Shown here: piece after piece, positions 26,561 to 33,506 of the stretch
Layout: each line of letters starts with the position of its first letter
Numbering within the stretch: position 1 is the stretch's first letter
NCBI GenBank assembly: GCA_945861275.1
Contig: CAMATZ010000008.1
Location: 1-64,000 of the forward strand
From: Bordetella parapertussis
GTDB taxonomy: Bacteria; Pseudomonadota; Gammaproteobacteria; Burkholderiales; SG8-41
DNA length: 64,000 nucleotides
Direction of reading: 5' to 3'
Position numbers and translations under genes: made by a program
Notes under the pieces: generated by a model
The model's input: the letters and a program-made list of their open reading frames with translations, nothing else
The model's database searches: none
What the model was told of the DNA's origin: nothing

Positions 26561-26609
26561 ACTTTTAATCCGTTGGTCGCGAGTTCGAATCTCGCACCGC
26601 CTACCAGTC
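26561..26609 (+). repeat. attR: second 49-bp copy of the tRNA-Lys 3' end
   Basis: Identical to 12174-12222. It lacks the 5' half of the tRNA and is not a functional gene. It marks the right border of the island; the native downstream sequence resumes after it. The 147 bases before it, after the CoiA-like gene, hold nothing recognisable. Confidence 0.93.
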
Positions 26610-26614
26610 TTATC

Positions 26615-26643
26615 AAGGGGTTACGTGCAAACGTAGCCCCTTT
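26615..26643 (+). terminator. Native tRNA-Lys terminator displaced by the island
   Basis: 11-bp stem (26615-26625 with 26632-26642, one G-U), 6-base loop and a short T run. It would lie just after tRNA-Lys in an island-free chromosome. Confidence 0.75.
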
Positions 26644-26780
26644 CCTATTTGCAGCGTGAGGAAAACGCAGCGCGCTGGATCCTGTTTCCCCCTTTGCCGT
26701 TCCGGCTCCGCTGCGCAGCGACCACCACATGTTGCGTTACTATCAAACACGCTTCATCACTACAGAGAGTCACCACGCCC

Positions 26781-28208
26781 ATGTCAGCGTCAGCAGATAT
26801 CACCAAGGGCACAACGGCCATCTTGGCCGAATGGGCCGCCGGCTTCCGGCTGGAAGATGCGCCGGATCAGGTAGTGCAGCGCATGAAGGCGCTGGTGCTG
26901 GATTTTTTGCGCGTGGTTGCGGTGGGTGTGCGCCTGCCGTGGAGCCGTTCCACGCGCGCGCTGGCGCTGCAACTGGGCGGCAAGGGTGAAAGCAGTCTGC
27001 TGCTGTGCGGCAGCCGTATCGATGCCGCGCGCGCGGCTTTCGTCAATGGCGCTTATGCGCACGCCTGCGATCTTGACGACACGCATGTGGGATCGATGCA
27101 TCACGCGGGTGCTTCCATCTTGCCGGCGGTGCTGGCAATGGCAGAGCGCGAAAACTCCAGTGGTCGCGCTGTGCTGGAGGCCGCGATCATTGGTTATGAA
27201 GCATCGTTACGTATAGGTTTGGCGACACAGCCCGCGCTGTTTCAGCGCGGCTTTATGGCCACACCCACCTGCGGTGCGATGGGTGCGGCGCTCGCCGCCG
27301 GTAAATTACTCAACTTCAAGGCGCAGGACATGGCCGGCGCACTGGGCGCGGCGGGCGCCTACGCGGGCGGGCTGGCGCAGTTTTATCACTCCGGCGGCGT
27401 CACCAAGCGTCTCAACGGCGCGCGCGGCGCCGAGTCCGGGGTGATGGCGGCGTTGCTCACACAGGCCGGCATCTGGGGCCCGCGCGATATCCTCGAAGGC
27501 GAAGCGGGATTTTTTCGTGCGTTCTCCGGCAATGCCGATCCGCTCAAGGTGACCGCCGATCTGGGGCAAGGCTACCGGCTGATGGAAGTCAGCACCAAGA
27601 TCCATGCGGGTGCGGGGCGCTTGCAGGCGACAGCCGATGCCGGGCTTGTGTTGGGTGCGCAGCACGGCCTGCTGCCCACGCAGATTACCGAGGTTGAAGT
27701 AGGCATACCCAAAGTCGTGCAGGGCAGACTCACGCAACTCGATCCACCGGATTTGCAAAGCGCGCAACTCAGCATCCCGTTCAGTTTGGCGATGGCACTG
27801 TCGCTCGGACGCACGCGTGGCGCGCAGGCGGCGCTGCGGCGTGAAGATTACGAGACTGCGCTGGTGGATGCCGAAGTGCGCGCGCTGTCGAATCGCGTGC
27901 GTTGCGTGCTCGATGCTGAAATCGAAGCCGGCACCAACACCGAAGAGGTGCCGTCGCGCGTGACGATTACGCTGGCGAACGGCAACACATTGGTGGCGCG
28001 TGAGCCACACCCGCGCGGCAGTCCGCATCGGCGCATGCGTTGGGACGAACTGTCGGCGTTGTTCAAGGATACGGTTGCGGATGCGCTGCCGGCGTCCGCG
28101 TTGAACAAGGTGTTGAATCTGGTGGCAGGGCTGGATCGTGATGCACAGCCACGCGAGCTGATGTCGGCGTTCGTCGCCGCGCCGGGATGGATGGAGCGTG
28201 ATCGCTAA
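26781..28208 (+). CDS. MmgE/PrpD family protein
   Basis: 475 residues from ATG 26781; upstream in-frame codons from 26649 lack family similarity. The family includes 2-methylcitrate dehydratase, aconitate-type dehydratases and immune-responsive decarboxylases. Visible signatures are FVNGAYAHACDLDDTHVGSMHHAGASILPA (helical domain, substrate-binding Asp/His), LNGARGAESGVMAALLTQAG and STKIHAGAGRLQATADA. The substrate is not predictable. It starts a unit with a ketopantoate-reductase-like gene and a Bug receptor, suggesting catabolism of an imported carboxylic acid. Confidence 0.88.
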   Translation: MSASADITKGTTAILAEWAAGFRLEDAPDQVVQRMKALVLDFLRVVAVGVRLPWSRSTRALALQLGGKGESSLLLCGSRIDAARAAFVNGAYAHACDLDDTHVGSMHHAGASILPAVLAMAERENSSGRAVLEAAIIGYEASLRIGLATQPALFQRGFMATPTCGAMGAALAAGKLLNFKAQDMAGALGAAGAYAGGLAQFYHSGGVTKRLNGARGAESGVMAALLTQAGIWGPRDILEGEAGFFRAFSGNADPLKVTADLGQGYRLMEVSTKIHAGAGRLQATADAGLVLGAQHGLLPTQITEVEVGIPKVVQGRLTQLDPPDLQSAQLSIPFSLAMALSLGRTRGAQAALRREDYETALVDAEVRALSNRVRCVLDAEIEAGTNTEEVPSRVTITLANGNTLVAREPHPRGSPHRRMRWDELSALFKDTVADALPASALNKVLNLVAGLDRDAQPRELMSAFVAAPGWMERDR

Positions 28209-28218
28209 CAGGAGAAAG

Positions 28219-29274
28219 ATGATGGAAAAACAAATCGCAGTGCTCAGCACCGGCGCCATCGGCAGCAGCATCGGCGCCGACCTTGCGCACGCGGGTTACA
28301 GCGTATCACTGGTCGATCAATGGCCGGCGCATGTCGAAGCCATGAAGGCGAACGGCCTGCATGTGAAGATGCCGGACTCCGAGTTGCATACCAAGGTCGA
28401 GGCCTATCACCTGTGCGAGTTGTCGTCGCTCAACCGGCAATTCGATATCGTGCTGCTGACGGCGAAATCGCACGACACGCGCTGGCTGTGCGAATTCATC
28501 AAGCCTTATCTGAAAGATGACGGCATGCTCGTGGGTGCGCAGAACGGCATGAACAACGCCGACATCATCGACATCATCGGCAAGCCGCGCGTGATGGGCT
28601 GTGTGCTTGAATTGTCGGCGGAAGTGTTTACGCCGGGCCATGTTCAGCGCAACACCGATCCGGCGCACACCTGGTTTGGCCTCGGCGAACTCGACGGCAG
28701 CGTGACGCCGCGCCTCACCGAACTTGAAAAGTTGATGAAGCATGCCGGCAAGATCACGATCACCGATAACATCGAAGGCGCGAAGTGGACCAAGCTGGTC
28801 AACAGTTCGATGATCCTCGCGCCGTTCGGCGCACTGGGACTGCAGTCGTGGCAGGCGGTGGAAATCCCGGAAGTCGTCAATCTGTGTGCGCAACTGGCGA
28901 GCGAGACCATGCGTGTGGGCGCGGCGCACGGCTACAAGCTCGATGCGATTTTTGGCCTGAGCCCCGAAGAGTTTATGGGACCCGAAGAAAAGATCATCGA
29001 CAAGCTGCTGTATACGATCCTCGGCCACATGGGCAAAAAAGGGTCGCGCACCGCGCGCGGCGTGGTGTTGCAGGATTTTCTCAAGGGGCGCAGAACCGAA
29101 ACCAATTTCCTGAACGGCCATATCGGACGCAAGGGCCGCGAGGCGAATATCGCCACGCCCGCCAACGATGCGATTGTTGAATTGTGCCGCCGTATCGAAC
29201 GCGGCGAGTTAAAGCCGGGAAAATCCAATATAGATATCATCCTGCAGCGCATGAGGCTATCGGTCGTAAAATGA
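28219..29274 (+). CDS. Ketopantoate reductase (PanE/ApbA) family protein
   Basis: 351 residues from ATG 28219 (ATG 28222 also possible), with AGGAGA just upstream. The N-terminal Rossmann motif is AVLSTGAIGSSIGADLAHAGY, followed by VLLTAKSHDT and QNGMNN, and the C-terminal helical domain with GAKWTKLVNSSM (Lys as catalytic candidate) and ANIATPANDAIVEL. It is longer than true PanE (about 300 residues) and lies in a catabolic unit, so a 2-oxoacid reductase or a role other than pantothenate synthesis is likely. The stop overlaps the next gene by four bases. Confidence 0.85.
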   Translation: MMEKQIAVLSTGAIGSSIGADLAHAGYSVSLVDQWPAHVEAMKANGLHVKMPDSELHTKVEAYHLCELSSLNRQFDIVLLTAKSHDTRWLCEFIKPYLKDDGMLVGAQNGMNNADIIDIIGKPRVMGCVLELSAEVFTPGHVQRNTDPAHTWFGLGELDGSVTPRLTELEKLMKHAGKITITDNIEGAKWTKLVNSSMILAPFGALGLQSWQAVEIPEVVNLCAQLASETMRVGAAHGYKLDAIFGLSPEEFMGPEEKIIDKLLYTILGHMGKKGSRTARGVVLQDFLKGRRTETNFLNGHIGRKGREANIATPANDAIVELCRRIERGELKPGKSNIDIILQRMRLSVVK

Positions 29275-30254
29275 AAAACCATTTAAAAACAAGTACTTAC
29301 CGCACGACAGCACTGGTACTGCTGGCGCTGGGCAGCGCGCACGCGCAGACCGGCGCACCGTATCCGACGCGGCCGCTGCGCCTGGTGGTGCCGTACTTTA
29401 CCGGTGGCACGCCCGATCTGCAGGGCCGCGCGCTGGCGGAGCAACTGCGCACGCGGCTCGGCCAATCGGTGGTGGTGGATAACCGACCGGGCGCCAACGG
29501 CAGCATCGGCGTGGGCATAGTCGCGCGCGCGCCCGCCGACGGTTACACACTGCTGATCGCGCCGGTGGGGCCGTGGGTGGTGAATGCGTATCTCTACAAG
29601 TTGCCATACGATTTGCGCAGCGATCTCGCGCCAGTGATCCACATCTCGTCGGTGCCGGCGATTCTCGCGGTGCATCCGGGGGTGGCGGCGCAATCGGTTA
29701 AAGAGTTGATTGCGCTGGCACGCCAAAAGCCCGGTGAGCTCAATTACGCCTCCGCCGGCATCGGCGGTTTCGGCCACATTTCGGGCGCGCTGTTCTGCCT
29801 GATGACGGGTGTCACCATGACGCACGTGCCGCACAAAGGCGCGGTGGGCGTGTTGACGGATCTCGCGGGTGGGCATGTGCAGGTGTCGTTCAATGTGTCG
29901 TCCAGCACGCTGCCCTTTGTCAGAAGCGGCAGGGTGCGCGCGCTGGCAACCACCGGCAAGACACGCTTTGAACATCTGCCGGACTTGCCCACCGTCGCGG
30001 AAACCGTGCCGGGTTATGAAAATCAAACCTGGAACGGCGTCGGCGTGCCCGCGCGCACGCCGCAGGCGGTGATTGAGCGGCTGAACCGCGAGATGGCAGC
30101 CATCCTGCAAACGCCGGCGATGAAAGAGACCGCGCGCGTAGAGGCGTACACCATAGTCGGCGGCACGCCGGAACAGTTTGCTGCTTTCCTGCGCAGCGAG
30201 CACACCAAGTTCGCCAGGCTGGTGAAGGATGCGGGCATCAAGAGTGCGGAGTAA
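29271..30254 (+). CDS. Bug/TctC-family periplasmic substrate-binding protein 1
   Basis: 327 residues from ATG 29271, which overlaps the preceding stop (ATGA). A signal peptide (TTALVLLALGSAHAQ, cleavage near 24) is followed by the Bug fold: YPTRPLRLVVPYFTGGTPDLQGR, VVVDNRPGANGSIG, and the THVPHKG motif. Bug proteins bind carboxylates or other small ligands for tripartite tricarboxylate (TctAB) transport; no tctA or tctB is in the window. Its first codons contain a variant of the AT-rich dispersed motif (29281-29299). Confidence 0.92.
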   Translation: MKNHLKTSTYRTTALVLLALGSAHAQTGAPYPTRPLRLVVPYFTGGTPDLQGRALAEQLRTRLGQSVVVDNRPGANGSIGVGIVARAPADGYTLLIAPVGPWVVNAYLYKLPYDLRSDLAPVIHISSVPAILAVHPGVAAQSVKELIALARQKPGELNYASAGIGGFGHISGALFCLMTGVTMTHVPHKGAVGVLTDLAGGHVQVSFNVSSSTLPFVRSGRVRALATTGKTRFEHLPDLPTVAETVPGYENQTWNGVGVPARTPQAVIERLNREMAAILQTPAMKETARVEAYTIVGGTPEQFAAFLRSEHTKFARLVKDAGIKSAE

Positions 30255-30368
30255 GATCAATGTCTATTGAGGATTACCGCGTTCGCCCGGAAGGAGCGTA
30301 GCGTATTACGGGGCAAGCGCTGATCCTGCAATACCCTCGCATACTCCCGTGGTCGCGTTTGCGGAACC

Positions 30369-30638
30369 CTACGCCGCAGAGCGCGACTTGAGCCACTCGC
30401 GCAGCGCCGCATCGACGCGCGTTTGCCAGCCATCGCCGGTGGCGCGGAAGGTGCTGACCACATCGGGCGAAAGACGGATGGTGATGCGCTCCTTCGTCAC
30501 CGCCGCCTTGGGACGTCCGCGCAGCTTGGCCTGCAACGACGCCGGCAAGGTGGAAAACGGCTTCGCCACCTGAAAATCGTCCGTGGTCAATTCGCGGATT
30601 TCGCCCTCTTTATCAGTCAATTTTTTTCGCTTTGCCAT
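30369..30638 (-). CDS. brnA: BrnA-type antitoxin
   Basis: 89 residues. The N-terminal half neutralises the toxin in this family; the C-terminal ribbon-helix-helix (ERITIRLSPDVVSTFRATGDGWQTRVDAALREWL) binds DNA as an autorepressor, a segment nearly diagnostic for BrnA. It starts inside the end of brnT with a 26-base overlap, the normal toxin-first BrnTA order. It lies on the minus strand between two plus-strand Bug genes, so it was probably acquired separately. Confidence 0.9.
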   Translation of the reverse strand: MAKRKKLTDKEGEIRELTTDDFQVAKPFSTLPASLQAKLRGRPKAAVTKERITIRLSPDVVSTFRATGDGWQTRVDAALREWLKSRSAA

Positions 30639-30891
30639 GTCGCTTCGCCTCTCGCGTATTGGCCTTACGGAAACTCACCACGCGAATGCCAGTCGCCGTT
30701 TCCACAAAGCACAGTTGATGCAATCGACCTTCCAGATAACCGATGGCGATCCGGCGCACTTCACGGTACTCGCGCCGGTCATCGATCAGGTAGGTCGCGC
30801 CCAGGAAATCAAACGCTGCCGCCCGCTCGAAACTCAAGCCGCGCAAGGCTATGTTGCGGGAGTTTTTAGCGGGATCGTAGGTGATGTCCAC
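30613..30891 (-). CDS. brnT: BrnT-type ribonuclease toxin
   Basis: 92 residues if read from GTG 30891 (MDITYDPAKNSRNIALRGLSF), which matches the usual BrnT start '...WDPAKN...KHGVSF'. A longer frame from ATG 30909 is possible, but its first codons lie on the -10 box of a strong promoter, so transcripts would start after it; with a start point near 30892 the mRNA would be leaderless. The RelE-like fold shows RREYREVRRIAIGYLEGR and RVVSFRKANTREAKRH, the conserved catalytic Arg/Ser region at the C-terminus. Confidence 0.87.
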   Translation of the reverse strand: MDITYDPAKNSRNIALRGLSFERAAAFDFLGATYLIDDRREYREVRRIAIGYLEGRLHQLCFVETATGIRVVSFRKANTREAKRHGKAKKID

Positions 30892-30898
30892 ACGAATT

Positions 30899-30927
30899 AT
30901 TGTATGCACACAAAATCAGCGTGTCAA
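30899..30927 (-). promoter_or_regulatory. brnTA promoter
   Basis: Minus-strand -35 TTGACA (30922-30927), 17-base spacer, -10 TACAAT (30899-30904). A near-palindrome around the -10 box (TTGTGTGCATACAA) is a likely BrnA operator. Confidence 0.78.
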
Positions 30928-31132
30928 GGTTTGTTGTGCATGCATTTCGGGGAAATCTCGCGCTTTTAAATCCACGCTGGCCCGAGTGGTATTACAAATG
31001 GATTGTGGTCACAAAATTGACAATATCACGATGGGGGGGAACTATAGCGAGGGAGGGTAGCGCTCCCCGAATTGCGCTGCGCTCCATCCGGGCTACAAAT
31101 TCTCTTGATATGTGCAAAGCCCAAGGAAGACC

Positions 31133-32104
31133 ATGAAAGTGGATTGGAGGATTCTGCTGGCAGCCACGGCGCTGGCACTGGGCGTGTCGCATACGCACGC
31201 TCAAAACTATCCGCAACGCCCGGTACGCCTGGTCGTTCCGTTCGGCGCGGGCGGTCCCGATGCCATTGCACGCATTGTCGGCCAGCAGCTGGGCACGCAA
31301 ATGGGACAGACTTTTGTCGTCGACAATCGTCCGGGCGCCAACGGCATCGTCGGCACCGAGACAGTGGCGCGGGCGACGCCCGATGGACACACGCTGCTGT
31401 TGGTGTCGGCCTCGATCGCGGTCAATCCCAGCATCTACCGCAAGCTGCCGTACGACGCGGTGAAAGACTTCACGCCTATCTCCAACATTTGTGCGCTCGA
31501 CGCATTCATCCTCACCGTGCATCCGTCGGTGCAGGCGCAGACGGTGCAGGAGTTTGTTGCCTTGGGACGCCGGCCCGAAAGCAAGCTCGCGTACGGCTCG
31601 CCCGGCATCGGGAATACGATACATCTTGCCGGAGCGCTGTTCGCGGCACGCGCGAAGACCAGCATGGTGCATGTGCCCTACAAAGGCGGCGGACCGGCGG
31701 TGGCGGCGTTGCTGGGCGGTGAAATCCAGGCGATGTTCGCTAATACCAATCTCGCGTTGCCGCACATCAAGGCGGGCCGCTTGCGCGCGCTTGGCGTCAC
31801 CGGCAAGTCGCGCCTCGCGGCATTACCCGATGCACCAACTTTCACCGAAGCCGGCGTGCCCGGCATGGAAATCGACGCTGGCTGGTTCGGCCTGTTCGCG
31901 CCCGCGAACGTGCCCGCCGCCATCATCAACAAACTCTATCAGGAAACGAGCACAGCGCTGGCGAATCCGCAAGTGAGAGACAAGCTGCGCGAGCAGGGAT
32001 TCCCGCCGGTGGGCAATACGCCCGCGCAGTTCAAAGCGTATCTGGCGTCGGAGATCACAGCCTACGCCGAGATGACGCGTGTAGCGGGGATCAAGCCGGA
32101 GTGA
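31133..32104 (+). CDS. Bug/TctC-family periplasmic substrate-binding protein 2
   Basis: 323 residues from ATG 31133 with AAGGAAGA upstream. Signal peptide ILLAATALALGVSHTHAQ, then YPQRPVRLVVPFGAGGPDAIARIV, VVDNRPGANGIVGTE and MVHVPYKGGGPAVAALLGGEI, all Bug signatures. It stands alone after the brnTA pair; the 242-base gap before it contains a common intergenic fragment (GGGTAGCGCTCCCCGAATTG type) and no clear promoter. Confidence 0.93.
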   Translation: MKVDWRILLAATALALGVSHTHAQNYPQRPVRLVVPFGAGGPDAIARIVGQQLGTQMGQTFVVDNRPGANGIVGTETVARATPDGHTLLLVSASIAVNPSIYRKLPYDAVKDFTPISNICALDAFILTVHPSVQAQTVQEFVALGRRPESKLAYGSPGIGNTIHLAGALFAARAKTSMVHVPYKGGGPAVAALLGGEIQAMFANTNLALPHIKAGRLRALGVTGKSRLAALPDAPTFTEAGVPGMEIDAGWFGLFAPANVPAAIINKLYQETSTALANPQVRDKLREQGFPPVGNTPAQFKAYLASEITAYAEMTRVAGIKPE

Positions 32105-32140
32105 ATTTGAGGATTCTTTATCCTAAAAACAGCAGTTCAG

Positions 32141-32447
32141 CCACAGAGAACACAGAGAACACAGAGAAATTCAAAGAGTTACGCTAGCGTAGTGCTTCAC
32201 TCTATGCGGCACTTATGCAACGGCACGGCACCAGCGAAACTCCTCCCCTTTCAAGGGGGAGGCTGGGAGGGGGATGGGGGCGCGCGAATGCCACCCCATC
32301 CCCACCCTAGCCCTCCCCTTGAAGGGGAGGGAATGTCTCATGAATTGCGAAGCAGTACACTAGCGCTGCACACTCACCCAACGGGCGGGAGTCGCAAACC
32401 GATTTATGCTCTTGATTTTCCTCGGTGTTTCTCTGTGTCCTCTGTGG
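32141..32447. repeat. Nested inverted repeats between two Bug genes
   Basis: An outer pair is made of CACAGAGAA-type repeats (32141-32170) facing a TTTCTCTGTGTCCTCTGTGG run (32416-32447). Inside lies a long GC-rich palindrome at 32241-32332, with arms reading CTCCCCTTTCAAGGGGGAGG and, reversed, CTCCCCTTGAAGGGGAGGG. Both types look like dispersed intergenic repeat elements. No gene is visible in the 430-base gap 32105-32534. Confidence 0.75.
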
Positions 32448-32534
32448 CAAATGCTTTTTCTAGGTTTATTACTATTCGGGTTCGAGAGAAACCGTCCGGG
32501 AGAGTCGCGTGAAATCCAATCCAGGAGAAAATTG

Positions 32535-33506
32535 ATGACGCAGGGGTTTCGCCGCAGGGTGATGGGGTGCGTGTTGTTGTCGGGCGTGACGGCTTGCGCG
32601 GGCGCACAATCGTACCCGCAGCGCCCGGTGCGCCTGGTGGTTGCGGTCACTGCCGGCGGCAGCACCGACATTATTGCGCGCGTGATCGGGGCGAAACTCG
32701 GTGAACGCATCGGGCAGCAGGTGGTGGTGGACAATCGTCCCGGCGGCAGCAGCATCATTGGCGCCGACATCGTGGCCAAGGCGCAGCCTGACGGCCACAC
32801 CTTGCTGATGGGTTCCGGTTCGATGGGCACCATCAGCAGCCTGTTCAGCAAGCTGCCGTTTGACCAGTTCAGGGATTTTGCGCCGGTATCGCTGATCGGC
32901 ACCTCGCCGTATGTGGTGGTGGTGCAGCCGTCGCTGCCGGTGAAAACCGTGGCTGACCTCATCAGCTACGGCAAGGCCAATCCCGGCAAACTCAATTTTT
33001 CCGGATCGACGCCGGGGTCGCTGCAACGGCTGACAGGCGAAATGTTAAAGCGCAACGGCGGTTTCGACATGGTGTTTGTGCCCTACAAAGGCACCGGCGC
33101 GCTGCTGCCCGATCTGCTGGGTGGGCGTTTGCACGTGGCGATCGACAATGTGCTGATTCTCACGCCATACATTCGCAACAACACGTTGCGCGCGCTGGGT
33201 GTTACCAGTTCAAAGCGCTCGGCGTTGTTTCCGGAACTGCCGGCGCTGGCGGAAACCGGGCTGCCGGGCTTTCATGCGGTCGGCTGGTTTGGCGTGTTCG
33301 CGACCGGGCGCACGCCCGACGCCATCATTACCCGGCTCAACAGCGAACTGTCGGCCATCATGAAAACGCCGGACATGCGCGAGCGTTTTGTCACGCAAGG
33401 CTCGGAGCCGTTGTCCGGCCCGCCGGACGATCTGCGCAAATATTTTGCCAACGAAGTCAGCAAGTGGGGCAAAGTGATTCGCGAGGCGGGCATCAAGGCG
33501 GAATGA
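32535..33506 (+). CDS. Bug/TctC-family periplasmic substrate-binding protein 3
   Basis: 323 residues from ATG 32535, with CAGGAG 9 bases upstream; a longer in-frame stretch from 32406 is repeat-derived and rejected. The signal peptide has a lipobox-like VTACAG near residue 20, so it may be a lipoprotein. Bug motifs: YPQRPVRLVVAVTAGGSTDIIARVI, VVVDNRPGGSSIIGA and FVPYKGTGALLPDLLGG. It overlaps the next gene by four bases, implying that its ligand is activated by that CoA synthetase. Confidence 0.92.
   Translation: MTQGFRRRVMGCVLLSGVTACAGAQSYPQRPVRLVVAVTAGGSTDIIARVIGAKLGERIGQQVVVDNRPGGSSIIGADIVAKAQPDGHTLLMGSGSMGTISSLFSKLPFDQFRDFAPVSLIGTSPYVVVVQPSLPVKTVADLISYGKANPGKLNFSGSTPGSLQRLTGEMLKRNGGFDMVFVPYKGTGALLPDLLGGRLHVAIDNVLILTPYIRNNTLRALGVTSSKRSALFPELPALAETGLPGFHAVGWFGVFATGRTPDAIITRLNSELSAIMKTPDMRERFVTQGSEPLSGPPDDLRKYFANEVSKWGKVIREAGIKAE

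Larger units (their letters stand above)
12174..26609 (+). mobile_element. tRNA-Lys integrated defence island, about 14.4 kb
   Basis: Bounded by the 49-bp direct repeat of the tRNA-Lys 3' half. Its cargo is almost purely conflict genes: type III restriction-modification, XRE-ImmA/IrrE plus PIN, TIR/SLOG/DUF2235 and a CoiA-like nuclease. The part from about 20.4 to 25.5 kb is visibly richer in A+T than the flanking core. I find no integrase, relaxase or phage structural gene between the repeats, so the element is probably mobilised in trans or has lost its recombinase. Confidence 0.9.

Noticed and set aside
26561-26609. Second tRNA-Lys gene
   Set aside because: Only the 3' 49 bases are present; it is the attR copy.
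26533-26730. Minus-strand frame reading 'GGARFELATNGLK'
   Set aside because: This is the translation of the antisense of the tRNA-Lys repeat, a common false gene.
27306-28271. 321-codon minus-strand frame
   Set aside because: Antisense to the MmgE/PrpD gene with no recognisable domain.
32406-32534. 43-residue extension of Bug protein 3
   Set aside because: It is encoded by the CTCTGTG repeat; a good ribosome site and signal peptide begin at 32535.
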